DNA of 64,000 nucleotides, from positions 103,349-167,348 of the forward strand of contig NZ_FNCO01000016.1 in NCBI RefSeq assembly GCF_900100795.1, in the 5' to 3' direction. Of the stretch, positions 18,525 through 27,775 are shown in pieces. A program made the position numbers and the translations under genes. The notes beneath the pieces are model-generated. The model was not told the origin of the DNA. It did not search any database and saw nothing but the letters and a program-made list of their open reading frames with translations. The stretch's first letter is position 1. Each line of letters begins with the position of its first letter. This stretch comes from Pseudomonas abietaniphila (lineage in GTDB: Bacteria; Pseudomonadota; Gammaproteobacteria; Pseudomonadales; Pseudomonadaceae).

Positions 18525-18853
18525 CACCGCAATCCCTGTAGGAGCAGTCCGAGTTTACGAGGGCCGCGAACGCGGTGGGTCATTCAGCATTGCCGTCGAC
18601 TGACATACCGCAATCGCGGGCAAGCGCGCTCCTACAGTGTCAGCGTCGTCCCCAAGTCTTCGGAACACCGCAATCCCTGTAGGAGCAGTCCGAGTTTACG
18701 AGGGTCTGGGCCGCACTCGGACGAACGCGGTGGGTCACTCACCCTCAATGTCGATGACCCACCGCCTCCGTCGGAATGCCGCAAAGCATCAGAGCACCGC
18801 AATCCCTGTAGGAGCAGTCCGAGGTTACGAGGGCCGCGAATGCGGTGGATCAC
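18525..18853. repeat. Three direct copies of a ~58-bp intergenic repeat
   Basis: Copies at 18525-18582, 18666-18737 and 18795-18853 share CACCGCAATCCCTGTAGGAG and CAGTCCGAGTTTACGAGGG, ending in GCGGTGG(G/A)TCA. The middle copy has about 18 extra bases. A GCGGGCAAGCGCGCTCCTAC half-element lies at about 18616-18635. No gene is visible in 18478-18959. Confidence 0.85.
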
Positions 18854-18959
18854 TCACCCTCAATGTCGATGACCCACCGCCTACGTCGGAATGCCGCCCA
18901 GACCAAGCTCGCACCCACAGGTCAGCAGTCAGATCAGCAAGTGGTCACCGCACCGCAAC

Positions 18960-19865
18960 TCAATTCAACACAGGACTGTTCGCCCTGTTCACCACTTCCT
19001 GAGGGTCCGCGTGCACCAGCACTTCGGACTTCGGGAATTCAGCCATAATCGCCCGTTCAACCTGCTCACACAGATCGTGCGCCACGGAGAGCGTCAACTC
19101 GCCGGGCAACTCAAGGTGCAACTGCACGAACCAGTGATTGCCCGAGATTCGGGTGCGCAGATCATGGGCGCCGAGCACGCCCGGTACGTTCTGTGCCAAG
19201 TCCAGCATGCGAGCGCTGACGCTGGGATCAAGCTCGGCATCCATCAGCACCGAGATGGTTTCCCGTGCAATCGAGATCGCGCTCCACAGGATGTACACCG
19301 CGATGACCAGGCCGAAATACGCATCCAGCTGGTCATAGCCGAAATACGCCAGGCCCAGCGCAACCATGATGCTGGCATTCAGCAGCAGGTCGGAGCGGTA
19401 ATGCAACGAGTCGGCGCGAATAGCCGCAGAGCCGGTTTCCTTCACGACTTTGTGCTGGAACATCAGCAGCATCACCGTGAGGGCGATCGACAGCACCATC
19501 ACCAGAATACCCAGGCCCGGCGCGCCCAACGGTTGCGGATGCTGAATGCGTTCAATGGCCTGAAAGCCGATCAGGAAGGCACTGACCGCAATGAACAGCG
19601 CCTGAGCCATGCCTGACAACGCTTCGGCCTTGCCGTGCCCGTAACGGTGGTCGTCATCGGCGGGACGCAGCGCGTAATGCACCGCCAGCAGATTGAGAAA
19701 CGAGGCCGCGCCATCGAGCAGCGAATCCGTCAGGCCCGCGAGCAGGCTGACCGAGCCGCTCAGCCACCAGGCCACGGCCTTGGCGACGATCAGAATACTG
19801 GCGACGGCCAGCGAGGCCCGCGTCGCCAGACGCAATAACCGGGCGTGTTCAGGGCTGCTGCTCAT
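18960..19865 (-). CDS. fieF: Cation diffusion facilitator, FieF type
   Basis: 301 aa. Divalent metal/proton antiporter of the inner membrane with six predicted helices and a cytoplasmic C-terminal domain (about 210-290). Metal-site residues are visible in LTDSLLDGAASFLNLLAVHY (helix 2), the DDDHRYGHGKAEALSGMAQA loop and RADSLHYRSDLLLN (helix 5 HxxxD). This pattern matches FieF (YiiP), which exports zinc or ferrous iron; the true substrate cannot be told from sequence. It is followed at 19897, on the same strand, by the small lipoprotein gene read towards it, with only 31 bp between, so cotranscription is possible. Confidence 0.88.
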   Translation of the reverse strand: MSSSPEHARLLRLATRASLAVASILIVAKAVAWWLSGSVSLLAGLTDSLLDGAASFLNLLAVHYALRPADDDHRYGHGKAEALSGMAQALFIAVSAFLIGFQAIERIQHPQPLGAPGLGILVMVLSIALTVMLLMFQHKVVKETGSAAIRADSLHYRSDLLLNASIMVALGLAYFGYDQLDAYFGLVIAVYILWSAISIARETISVLMDAELDPSVSARMLDLAQNVPGVLGAHDLRTRISGNHWFVQLHLELPGELTLSVAHDLCEQVERAIMAEFPKSEVLVHADPQEVVNRANSPVLN

Positions 19866-19896
19866 GGCGCTTCCTTAAATGACAGCATTGAAAACA

Positions 19897-20322
19897 TCAG
19901 GCCGACGGCACCAGGCCCAGCGATGCGAGTTGCTCGGTGCTGCCTTTGTGCTGGATCAAGCGTGGGTCGTCCAGTGGCAACGTACGGCCCAGCTCAGTCT
20001 GGATGATGGCTTGCAGTTTGGCGTTGTCCACCGTGCCGTCAGCGCGCACCGCAGGCTGCAGCTTTTGCGGATCGATCTGCGCTTGCTTGCCGCTCGGCAA
20101 GTAGATGGCGCCCGTGGCGAAGTCGACCGCAAAGGCGATCACGCCGGGAATGATGTAGAACAGCAGGCCGATGGCGTCGAGCACCACGATGGCGGGGTCC
20201 ATTCTGCCGCTGCCTTGAATCTGACCGCGGCGGTCAGGGTAGAAAATGCTGCCGCAGGCGGTCAGTTGGGTCAGCAGGCTGGCGATCAGAACACCGCCGA
20301 TCAAACGGGAAGGGATGCGCAT
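19897..20322 (-). CDS. Small putative lipoprotein
   Basis: 141 aa. Start ATG 20322 with GAGGAG 6 bases upstream. The N-terminus MRIPSRLIGGVLIASLLTQL then TAC gives a lipobox (LTAC, Cys23), so it should be lipid-anchored. Then come a hydrophobic segment (VVLDAIGLLFYIIPGVIAFA VDFATGAIY) and a C-terminal stretch on phosphorylated-looking but unrecognised sequence (GTVDNAKLQAIIQTELGRTL). Similar Pseudomonas proteins are often mislabelled as polyribonucleotide nucleotidyltransferase; no such domain is present. The function is unknown. Confidence 0.78.
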   Translation of the reverse strand: MRIPSRLIGGVLIASLLTQLTACGSIFYPDRRGQIQGSGRMDPAIVVLDAIGLLFYIIPGVIAFAVDFATGAIYLPSGKQAQIDPQKLQPAVRADGTVDNAKLQAIIQTELGRTLPLDDPRLIQHKGSTEQLASLGLVPSA

Positions 20323-20435
20323 GGAGATCTCCTCAGAGGAAGTCGCAACTATACAAGGCAAATGCCTAATCAATAAGACTATCCAACCGAAGAGACGGTT
20401 CTGTGGCTGGGTAAACAAACCGCGACGTGCGTCCG

Positions 20436-20441
20436 TATAAT
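20436..20441 (+). promoter_or_regulatory. Likely -10 element of hrpB
   Basis: TATAAT, 23 bases before the hrpB ATG; the ribosome site AGGAG is at 20456-20460. No good -35 hexamer is visible. Confidence 0.4.
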
Positions 20442-20464
20442 CGCGGTCTGTTTCAGGAGCCCTC

Positions 20465-22996
20465 ATGATTTCTCTGCCCATTGATGCCGTTCTGCCTGCG
20501 TTGCGCCAGGCCCTTGCCGACCGTGACGAAGCCGTCCTGGAAGCACCACCCGGCGCAGGCAAGACCACCCGTGTTCCGCTCGCGCTTTTGCACGAGTCGT
20601 GGCTGGCAGGGCAGACGATCCTGATGCTTGAGCCCCGGCGCCTTGCGGCCAGGGCAGCGGCGGAGCGGCTGGCGTCGGAGCTGGGCGAGCAGGTCGGGGA
20701 AACCGTGGGTTACCGGATTCGCCTCGACAGCAAGGTGGGGCCCAACACCCGCATCGAAGTCGTGACCGAAGGCATTCTCACGCGCCGCCTGCAGGAAGAC
20801 CCGTCGCTTGAGGGCGTCGGATTGCTGATTTTCGACGAATTTCACGAACGGAGTCTCGATGCAGACCTGGCATTGGCGTTAAGTCTTAATGGCCGTGCGC
20901 TGTTCAGGGACGAGCAGTCGCTGAAAATTCTGCTGATGTCGGCGACGCTGGAGGGTGAACGGCTGTCGAGTCTGCTCGATGACGCGCCAGTGGTCAGCAG
21001 CGAAGGGCGGATGTTCACGGTGTCGATACAGTGGGGCCGTCCCTTCCAGCCGGGCGAGTTCATCGAACCGCGCGTAGTGCAAACCGTGCTCGACGCCCTG
21101 GGCAATGAGTCCGGCAGTGTGCTGGTGTTCCTGCCAGGGCAGGCGGAGATTCGCCGGGTCAATCAGCAATTGGCCGACGCGCTGGGCGAGCGTAGCGATG
21201 TCATGCTCTGCCCGCTGCATGGCGAGCTGGACCTGAGCGCGCAGCGCGCGGCGATCGAACCGGCGCCCAGCGGCAAACGCAAGGTGGTGCTGGCGACCAA
21301 CATCGCCGAAACCAGTTTGACCATTGACGGTGTGCGGGTGGTGATCGATGCCGGCTTGGCGCGCGTGCCGCGTTTCGATCCGGGCAGTGGCATGACGCGA
21401 CTCGACACGCAGCGCATCTCCCGGGCCAGCGCGACGCAACGGGCTGGCCGTGCAGGCCGTCTGGAGCCGGGCGTGTGTTATCGCCTGTGGTCTGAAGCGC
21501 AGCATGAGCAGCTCGCGGCCTACGGTGCGGCGGAAATCCTGCAAGCAGACCTCGCGGGCCTGGCGCTGCAACTGGCACGCTGGGGCGTTGAGCCTGCGCA
21601 GTTGGTCTGGCTGGACGCGCCACCGGCAGCGGCTTATGCGCAGGCGCAGGATCTACTCGGTCGCCTTGGCGCCCTGAGCCGCAAGCCGGGTGAAGACTAC
21701 ACACTCACGCCGCACGGCCAGTCGATGGCGGAATTGCCCGCCCACCCTCGCATCGGGCATTTATTGCTTCGCGGGCAGGAGCTGGGTCTGGGGCCATTGG
21801 CGTGCGACGTCGCCGCGTTACTGGGCGAGCGCGACATCCTGCGTGGCGCGGGCGCCGACCTGCACAGCCGCCTGACCTTGCTCGCCGGGACAGAACGGGC
21901 AACCCGAGGGGCGCAAGGTGGCGTGCAGCGGGCGAAACAGCAGTCCAGGCAGTATCGCGGTTACCTCAGAGGGGCCGCGAAAACACCCGTGACCGATCCG
22001 GACCATCCCCGCTGGCTCGGCGCCTTGCTGGCGTTGGCGTACCCCGACCGGGTGGCGCAACAGCGTCGAGCAGGCGGCGCCGAATACCGCCTGGCTAACG
22101 GGCGGGCCGCGTTGTTCTCGGAACCCGATGCGCTGATGAAAGAGCCCTGGTTGGTGATCGCGGACCTGGGCAGTCGTCAGGGGCAGAAAGAAGAACGTAT
22201 TTACCTGGCGGCCGAGTTCGATCCTGCGCTGTTCGATTCAGTGCTGGCGGAGCAGGTCACCTCGTTTGATCAGCTGGACTGGGACGAACGCGAAGGTGTC
22301 TTCCGGGCCGAGCGGCAGCGTAAGGCGGGTGAGTTGATCATCAGTCGCGAGCCGCTGACCGGCCTGGACGATTCTGCACGGGGTCAAGCGCTGCTGGCGC
22401 TGGTGCGGCGCAAAGGGCTGGAGCTTTTGCCATGGACGCCAGAGTTGCGTCAGTGGCAGGCGCGAGTAGGGTTGCTGCGTCATCTGGACCTTGAGCAACA
22501 GGGCAGCAGCGAATGGCCGGACGTCAGCAACGCGGCGCTGCTGGAGAGGCTTGAGCACTGGTTGCTGCCGTATCTGGGCAAGGTCACGCGGTTGAGTCAT
22601 TTCGGCAATCTGGACCTGTCGTCGATCCTGCACAACCTGTTGCCCTGGCCCTTGCCGCAACGGCTGGACGAACAGGCCCCGCATCATTTGAGCGTGCCTT
22701 CGGGCTCGTCAGTCCGTCTGGATTACAGCGAATACCCGCCGATTCTGGCGGTCAGGCTGCAGGAGCTGTTCGGCCTGTCCGACACCCCGCGCATCGCCAA
22801 TGGCCGACAGATCGTCAAACTGCACCTGCTGTCTCCCGCACGGCGCCCGGTGCAGGTGACGCAGGATCTCGCCAACTTCTGGCGCAGCACCTATGCGGAG
22901 GTGAAGAAGGATCTCAAAGGTCGGTATCCAAAGCACTACTGGCCGGACGATCCTTTGATCGCAGAGCCGACCGCGCGGGTGAAGCCGAGGAAATAG
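20465..22996 (+). CDS. hrpB: ATP-dependent helicase HrpB
   Basis: 843 aa DEAH-like RNA helicase. Motif I APPGAGKTTRVP (residues about 27-38), motif II DEFH (124-127), motif III LMSATL, motif V ATNIAETSLTIDGV and motif VI QRAGRAGR. After these come the HA2/winged-helix region and the HrpB-specific C-terminal domain ending with LHLLSPARRPVQVTQDLANF WRSTYAEVKKDLKGRYPKHY. All motifs appear intact and the length is standard. HrpB is a housekeeping helicase of unclear role (HrpB/HrpA here are not the type III secretion genes). It is divergent from the lipoprotein gene. Confidence 0.95.
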   Translation: MISLPIDAVLPALRQALADRDEAVLEAPPGAGKTTRVPLALLHESWLAGQTILMLEPRRLAARAAAERLASELGEQVGETVGYRIRLDSKVGPNTRIEVVTEGILTRRLQEDPSLEGVGLLIFDEFHERSLDADLALALSLNGRALFRDEQSLKILLMSATLEGERLSSLLDDAPVVSSEGRMFTVSIQWGRPFQPGEFIEPRVVQTVLDALGNESGSVLVFLPGQAEIRRVNQQLADALGERSDVMLCPLHGELDLSAQRAAIEPAPSGKRKVVLATNIAETSLTIDGVRVVIDAGLARVPRFDPGSGMTRLDTQRISRASATQRAGRAGRLEPGVCYRLWSEAQHEQLAAYGAAEILQADLAGLALQLARWGVEPAQLVWLDAPPAAAYAQAQDLLGRLGALSRKPGEDYTLTPHGQSMAELPAHPRIGHLLLRGQELGLGPLACDVAALLGERDILRGAGADLHSRLTLLAGTERATRGAQGGVQRAKQQSRQYRGYLRGAAKTPVTDPDHPRWLGALLALAYPDRVAQQRRAGGAEYRLANGRAALFSEPDALMKEPWLVIADLGSRQGQKEERIYLAAEFDPALFDSVLAEQVTSFDQLDWDEREGVFRAERQRKAGELIISREPLTGLDDSARGQALLALVRRKGLELLPWTPELRQWQARVGLLRHLDLEQQGSSEWPDVSNAALLERLEHWLLPYLGKVTRLSHFGNLDLSSILHNLLPWPLPQRLDEQAPHHLSVPSGSSVRLDYSEYPPILAVRLQELFGLSDTPRIANGRQIVKLHLLSPARRPVQVTQDLANFWRSTYAEVKKDLKGRYPKHYWPDDPLIAEPTARVKPRK

Positions 22997-23138
22997 AGTC
23001 GGAGGCGGCCGTCGGCTTTTGATTCCGCCCGAGGGGTGTGGGACTTGGTCTCACCCTCAGTCCGCTTCTGCCGGGCACCGGCAGATCGTCGGCAAGCCGG
23101 ACTGCGGCCTATGGGAAAACGGCGTCTGCCCGGAGGGC

Positions 23139-23271
23139 GTAGGAGCGTGGCTTGCCCCGCGATCTGCCGGGAACCGGCAGCAAACCCGGCTGATGCGGTC
23201 TAGCTGACACACCGAGTTGCCTGACGTTACTGCCGCTTCGCGCCAGATCGCGGGACAAGCCACGCTCCTAC
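23139..23271. repeat. REP-like inverted repeat (GTAGGAGCGTGGCTTG class)
   Basis: Left arm 23139-23166 and right arm 23244-23271 are reverse complements apart from one substitution (the left arm reads TTGCCCCGC where the right arm implies TTGTCCCGC). It sits between the convergent hrpB and EEP genes. Additional half-sites (CCGGGCACCGGCAGATCG near 23077) are in the same 391-bp gap; no gene is seen. Confidence 0.87.
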
Positions 23272-23387
23272 GCCCTGCGGGCAGCATCAAAGCCTCCAGA
23301 AGAGGCTGCACATGTGGTGTGAGGAAGACAGTTGCTACGGCCTCGGGCCAGAATCAAAGCAGTCGCCGTCAACCGTCAACAGGCCAT

Positions 23388-24479
23388 CTACTGCCCCGCA
23401 GGCAACAAGAACCGCGCGATCACCGGCAGGTGATCGGAAATCAGCAAGGTGTCCGCCTGACGAACCTGGGCGTCGATGCGCTTCAGCGCCGGGCTGTAGA
23501 AGAGGTAATCCTGCGTGCGATCAGGCCCACTCACGCGTGGGTCGTTGGGGAAACGGGTGTACCACTTGCGCGGTTCGTCTCCGTTGACGTCTTCGTTGCT
23601 CGGGATCATCGGGTACTTATCCCACAGGGTGTGCAGCTCGCTGTCCGGGGCATAATGCTCGCGCTGCCCGGCCGGCAGACGTTGATACTGACCTTGGGGC
23701 AGCAGGTTGAAGTCGCCGCCGCTGATCCACGGCGTACCTGCGTGCTCGAACGCATTCAATAACTGAGTCGTGGCCGCGACTTGACGCTGCACGGTGTCGT
23801 CGCCTGGCTTGAAGTCGCCCAGATGGGTATTCACCACCGCCAGATGCTTGCCATTGCTCAGTGGCAGATAGCTCACCAACAGCGCACGCTTGGGTTCGAA
23901 TTGTCGCCCGATCAGATTGCCGTCCGGCGAAGGCAGTTGCAGGCGTTCGGCCTTGTCTATCTGAAAGCGGCTTAGCGTGGCCAGCTTGGTGCCGACGCTG
24001 CCGTAAATGTGGCTGTCCGGCACGAAGTCGGATTTCCAGTAGAACGCCTCGGTGCTGCACGGGTAAAGGTCCGTCACCCGCTCCTGCAGCAGCGCCAGTT
24101 GGTTTACGTAGTCGGTGTTCTTGGCGCCGTCATCGACTTCCTGCAACAGCACGATGTCCGGCTGTTCGTCACGAAGCACCCGCGCGACTTCGTCCAGGTT
24201 ATAGGCGATGTCTTCCGGGGTGGGACGTTCGTCCGGGCCGCTGCCGTCTGCCATGTCGTACCAGAACACATAGCGCTTGCCCGCCAGGTACTGAATGTTC
24301 CAGGTCATCACCTTGAGCGCCTGGCCAGGCACCAGCGTCGGCGGCGCTGCGTCTTTGGCATTGCAGCTGACCGGCATGCGCTCATGCCGGGCGGGATGCC
24401 AGGTCACTTCGTAGATCAAGCCGGCCATCAATGCGGCAAGCAGGGCAAGGCAGATGGCAGCGCGCAATAACCGGGACAT
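23388..24479 (-). CDS. Endonuclease/exonuclease/phosphatase family protein
   Basis: 363 aa. An N-terminal signal anchor (LLRAAICLALLAALMAGLIY) is followed by an EEP domain with the classic metal and catalytic motifs: MTWNIQYL, VLLQEVDDG (Glu), VNTHLGDF (His), SGGDFNLLP (Asp-Asn) and the closing SDHLPVIARF. The catalytic domain should face the periplasm. EEP proteins cut DNA, RNA, phospholipids or phosphoesters; the substrate is not evident. It is translated from the same strand 9 bp after the YciC-like gene, so the pair is almost surely an operon, suggesting a membrane or envelope substrate. Confidence 0.87.
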   Translation of the reverse strand: MSRLLRAAICLALLAALMAGLIYEVTWHPARHERMPVSCNAKDAAPPTLVPGQALKVMTWNIQYLAGKRYVFWYDMADGSGPDERPTPEDIAYNLDEVARVLRDEQPDIVLLQEVDDGAKNTDYVNQLALLQERVTDLYPCSTEAFYWKSDFVPDSHIYGSVGTKLATLSRFQIDKAERLQLPSPDGNLIGRQFEPKRALLVSYLPLSNGKHLAVVNTHLGDFKPGDDTVQRQVAATTQLLNAFEHAGTPWISGGDFNLLPQGQYQRLPAGQREHYAPDSELHTLWDKYPMIPSNEDVNGDEPRKWYTRFPNDPRVSGPDRTQDYLFYSPALKRIDAQVRQADTLLISDHLPVIARFLLPAGQ

Positions 24480-24488
24480 CGGCGTTCC

Positions 24489-25148
24489 TCAGGCCGGCTG
24501 CGCGGGCTCGTCGATCAGCATGAACAGGCGGAACATCACCACACTGATGAACAGCTGCAGGAAGCTGGAAACGCTGTCGACGATCAGCGACAGCAGCGGG
24601 CTTTGTTGGTCGGGCAGTACGTAGAAGCTCAGCCCCTCGAGCACCGACAGCGGAATGTAGACGAACAGCACGCAGACCAGAATCCGCACCACGTGGCCCT
24701 TGCTCATCTTGAAGCTTTCACGCATCGCCTCCAGCGGGCCGAGGCCGCGCAGCACCAGCAGGTATTCGGAGAACACCAGCTTGATCATGACCCACACGCC
24801 AGGAACGATGAACAGTGAAAGGCCCGCCATGATCAGCAGGGTGCTCAAGGCTGTCAGCACCGCAAAGGTCGGCCACATGCGCAGCGTCGCCGCCAGCAGA
24901 TTGCGCTTGGCAGGTTCTTCGCCCCGGCTTTTCGCGTCCAGAAACAGAATCAGCGCGCCGGTGTACAGCGGATAGAACAGCAGGCCGATCAGCAATTGCC
25001 AGCTCGCCGATCCATCGCCCACCGCGCTGCCCAGCAACTGTTTGGTCAGTGCCTCAAGGATCACCAGCGGCAGGCACAACGTCAGAATGCTGGCGAAATT
25101 ACGCCGGAAGAAATACAGCGAGTCTTGAATGATGGTCAGAGGATTCAT
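24489..25148 (-). CDS. YciC/UPF0259-like integral membrane protein
   Basis: 219 aa with about five or six hydrophobic helices, starting MNPLTIIQDSLYFFRRNFAS. The DSLYFFRRNF start, AGLSLFIVPGVWVMIKLVFS and the final SVVMFRLFMLIDE match the UPF0259 (E. coli YciC) pattern, which is of unknown function. It is first in a two-gene unit with the EEP-family gene. A polybasic DAKSRGEEPAKRN loop is predicted cytoplasmic. The function is not known. Confidence 0.75.
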   Translation of the reverse strand: MNPLTIIQDSLYFFRRNFASILTLCLPLVILEALTKQLLGSAVGDGSASWQLLIGLLFYPLYTGALILFLDAKSRGEEPAKRNLLAATLRMWPTFAVLTALSTLLIMAGLSLFIVPGVWVMIKLVFSEYLLVLRGLGPLEAMRESFKMSKGHVVRILVCVLFVYIPLSVLEGLSFYVLPDQQSPLLSLIVDSVSSFLQLFISVVMFRLFMLIDEPAQPA

Positions 25149-25340
25149 GAAGGCTTCACAGGGAAAAAGCAGGCCGACACTTTAACGTAGAGCCGGTGAG
25201 CGGGCCAACGTGACACACGTCTTCAAGGGTTCTTAACTTTTTTTACATCCTATTGAAACGCCCTTGAAACGCCCCATTACTGTTTATGTCTGACACTGTG
25301 GTCAGTCACAGAATTCCTACGGCAATCTAACGAGGTCGCC

Positions 25341-26144
25341 ATGAACAGCGAAGAGCAAACCCTGATCGACGGCTTGTTTACCAAACTCAAGCAAGCAGAA
25401 ACCGATTCGGCCCCCCGCGACGCCCAGGCCGAGGCGCTGATCAAGGAGCACCTGACCCGGCAGCCTACCGCACCTTATTACATGGCGCAGGCGATCCTGG
25501 TCCAGGAAGTTGCGCTCAAACAGATGGAAGCGCAAAACCGTCAACGCGACGAGCAGATCCAGCAACTGCAGGCTGAACTCCAGCGTGCCAAGGCGCAGAC
25601 CGCGCCGGCTCAGGGCGGTGGCGGGTTTCTGTCGAGCATCTTCGGCGGCGGTTCTCGCGAGCCACAGGCGCAACAGCCCGCCTCGTCGTTCTCACGTCCG
25701 TCCAGTCCGCAGCCCTCTGCAGGTGGCTGGCGTGACAGCGGCCCTGCCAGCCCTCCACCGTATAACGCACCTGCGCAGGGCAACTATGCCCAGCCGCAAC
25801 AACAGGCTCCTGCTGCGCCAATCGGCAGTGGCTTCCTGGGCGGCGCGCTGAAAACCGCAGCCGGCGTGGCCGGCGGTGTGATGCTGGCAGAAGGTATCAG
25901 CAGCCTGTTCCACCACAACAGCCAGCCTCAGGAAGTTGTCGAGATCATCGAACAACAGCCTGCCCAGCCGGCGGCCGAGAGTGATTTCGGCAATGGCAAC
26001 AGCGGCGGTTGGGGTGACGATCAACAACGCGTGACCAGCAATGATGGCTGGGGCAATGACTCAGGCGGTTTTGCCGATACCGATTACGGCAACGGCGACA
26101 GCGGCGGCCTGTTTGGCGGCGATGACGACGATTACTACGTCTGA
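25341..26144 (+). CDS. DUF2076 domain-containing protein
   Basis: 267 aa. The N-terminus (MNSEEQTLIDGLFTKLKQAE, then PRDAQAEALIKEHLTRQPTA) is the DUF2076 signature, with a coiled coil at about residues 60-90 (QMEAQNRQRDEQIQQLQAEL). The middle is a low-complexity Pro/Gln/Ser linker, followed by a glycine-rich hydrophobic segment (GSGFLGGALKTAAGVAGGVM) and an acidic Gly/Asp/Asn-rich tail ending in GGLFGGDDDDYYV. No signal peptide. The role is unknown; the linker and tail are probably disordered. Upstream spacing and a GAGG ribosome site support ATG 25341. Confidence 0.85.
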   Translation: MNSEEQTLIDGLFTKLKQAETDSAPRDAQAEALIKEHLTRQPTAPYYMAQAILVQEVALKQMEAQNRQRDEQIQQLQAELQRAKAQTAPAQGGGGFLSSIFGGGSREPQAQQPASSFSRPSSPQPSAGGWRDSGPASPPPYNAPAQGNYAQPQQQAPAAPIGSGFLGGALKTAAGVAGGVMLAEGISSLFHHNSQPQEVVEIIEQQPAQPAAESDFGNGNSGGWGDDQQRVTSNDGWGNDSGGFADTDYGNGDSGGLFGGDDDDYYV

Positions 26145-26190
26145 TTTGTGATTCAAACCGCTTGCGGTCTGCCTGACCGCACGCGGACCA

Positions 26191-26281
26191 CTGTGGGAGC
26201 GAATTCATTCGCGAAAAATACCCCAGGCGCCGCAGTTGTGTTGCCGGGCCTGGCCTATCGCGAATGAATTCGCTCCCACAG
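26191..26281. repeat. Intergenic inverted repeat (GAATTCATTCGCG class)
   Basis: Arms 26191-26213 and 26259-26281 are perfect 23-base reverse complements, identical to the arms at 2775-2866. It lies between DUF2076 and the NYN gene. Confidence 0.87.
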
Positions 26282-26423
26282 GTTTTGGTTCGCAGCTCAA
26301 TTCTGCGTTGATACGTACTCCCCGTTTAATACTGAAGTCTTCAATCCCCTCCTCAAACTGGCATACTGAGCGCCGGTCCGGCTGTCGGACCATCGTCGCT
26401 TGTCAGCGCATCGAGGAGTTCGG

Positions 26424-26903
26424 GTGAGAAGAATCGCGGTGTTCGCCGACGTACAGAACCTGTATTACACCGTGCGTCAGGCTCATGGTTGCCACTTCAA
26501 CTATGCCGCTCTGTGGGCGGACATCAGCCAGCGCGGCCAAATCGTCGAGGCTTATGCGTACGCCATCGACCGTGGCGACAGCAAGCAGCAGCAATTCCAG
26601 CAGATCCTTCGCAATCTCGGCTTCACCGTCAAACTCAAACCCTACATCCAGCGCAGCGATGGCTCGGCCAAGGGCGACTGGGACGTGGGGATCACCATCG
26701 ACATCATGGACGTCGCGCCGAACGTCGACGAAGTTGTGCTGGCCTCCGGCGACGGCGATTTCGACCTGTTGCTTGAGCGCATCATCAGCAAGCACGGCGT
26801 CGAAGCCGTGGCTTACGGCGTACCGGGCCTGACCGCCAATTCCCTGATCCGCGCGGCCAGTCGGTATGTGCCGATCGAAGGCAGTTTTTTGCTCAAAAGC
26901 TGA
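26424..26903 (+). CDS. NYN-domain (LabA/DUF88-like) protein
   Basis: 159 aa PIN-like NYN domain. Acidic metal-site residues are in IAVFADVQNLYY (start), GDWDVGITIDIMD (middle) and ASGDGDFDLLLERI, followed by the VEAVAYGVPG and NSLIRAASRYVPIE segments typical of LabA-like proteins. NYN proteins are predicted ribonucleases in RNA processing. Start: GTG 26424 with GAGGAG at 26413-26418, 5 bases away; the in-frame TTG at 26400 lacks a ribosome site. It is followed by an inverted repeat, then the exonuclease gene. Confidence 0.85.
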   Translation: MRRIAVFADVQNLYYTVRQAHGCHFNYAALWADISQRGQIVEAYAYAIDRGDSKQQQFQQILRNLGFTVKLKPYIQRSDGSAKGDWDVGITIDIMDVAPNVDEVVLASGDGDFDLLLERIISKHGVEAVAYGVPGLTANSLIRAASRYVPIEGSFLLKS

Positions 26904-26913
26904 ACATCGAACT

Positions 26914-27001
26914 GTAGAAGCGCGCTTGCCCGCGAAATCGTTGGCATGGCTGATAACTCTCTATCGTCTGTTCCATTTTTCGCGGGCAAGCGCGCTCCTA
27001 C
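26914..27001. repeat. REP-like inverted repeat (GCGCGCTTGCCCGCGAA class)
   Basis: Left arm 26914-26936 (GTAGAAGCGCGCTTGCCCGC then GAA) and right arm 26979-27001 pair with one mismatch. It lies in the 132-bp gap between the NYN and exonuclease genes. Confidence 0.87.
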
Positions 27002-27035
27002 AGGCTATTGAGTCATTTGAAGAAAGGTTTACACC

Positions 27036-27650
27036 ATGCTTGAACGCATCGCCGTCATCGACTTTGAAACCACCGGCATCTCCCCGAGCAGCAGTTGCCG
27101 GGCCACCGAGATTGCCGTGGTGATCATGGAGCAGGGCGTCATCGTCGAGCGTTATCAGAGCCTGATGAACGCTGGCGTGCGTATTCCGTCGTTCATCGAG
27201 TCGCTGACCGGCATCAGCAACAGCATGCTGCGCACGGCGCCACCGGCCGAGCGCGTCATGAATGAAGTCGCCGAGTTCGTCGGCCTGACCCCGTTGGTCG
27301 CCCACAACGCCTCCTTCGACCAGAAGTTCTGGGATTTCGAACTCTCACGCATCAAACGCAATCGTGAACAGAGCTTTGCCTGCTCAATGCTGCTGGCTAG
27401 ACGCCTGATGCCCGGCGCGCCGAATCACAAGCTCGGCACATTGACGAGCTGGGCTGGCCTGCCGCACACAGGGAAGGCTCACCGGGCCATGGCCGATGCC
27501 GAGATGGCGGCCAACCTGACGGCGCACTTGAGCCATGAACTGCGCAATACCCACGGCATTGCCGGTGTCTCCCATCAACTGCTGTGCACACTGCAAAAAG
27601 TCCCGGCGAAGAAAATGGCCGAAGCGATCAGCAAACATCGTGGCGCGTGA
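27036..27650 (+). CDS. DEDDh-type 3'-5' exonuclease
   Basis: 204 aa DnaQ-like exonuclease domain: Exo I IAVIDFETTGI (Asp9, Glu11), Exo II LVAHNASFDQKFWD, Exo III HRAMADAEM with the DEDDh histidine. It covers nearly the whole protein and leaves a short C-terminal tail. It could act in DNA or RNA trimming; it is not the polymerase III epsilon subunit, which is longer and carries a C-terminal alpha-binding part. It has its own ribosome site (GAAAGG) before ATG 27036. Confidence 0.88.
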   Translation: MLERIAVIDFETTGISPSSSCRATEIAVVIMEQGVIVERYQSLMNAGVRIPSFIESLTGISNSMLRTAPPAERVMNEVAEFVGLTPLVAHNASFDQKFWDFELSRIKRNREQSFACSMLLARRLMPGAPNHKLGTLTSWAGLPHTGKAHRAMADAEMAANLTAHLSHELRNTHGIAGVSHQLLCTLQKVPAKKMAEAISKHRGA

Positions 27651-27775
27651 TGCCTGATGTATTGCTGCTGTGTAAAAAGTGTACGGGTCGAATAAACCTC
27701 AGTTGTTACTGACATTGTCCGGGCCGACATTTTTAGAATCATTCCAATAATAAATTCTTAGCCCTCGAGCCCCTC

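Noticed and set aside
20465..22996. HrpB as a type III secretion regulator
   Set aside because: Sequence motifs are those of the DEAH-like helicase HrpB, not the AraC-type or T3SS HrpB proteins that share the name.
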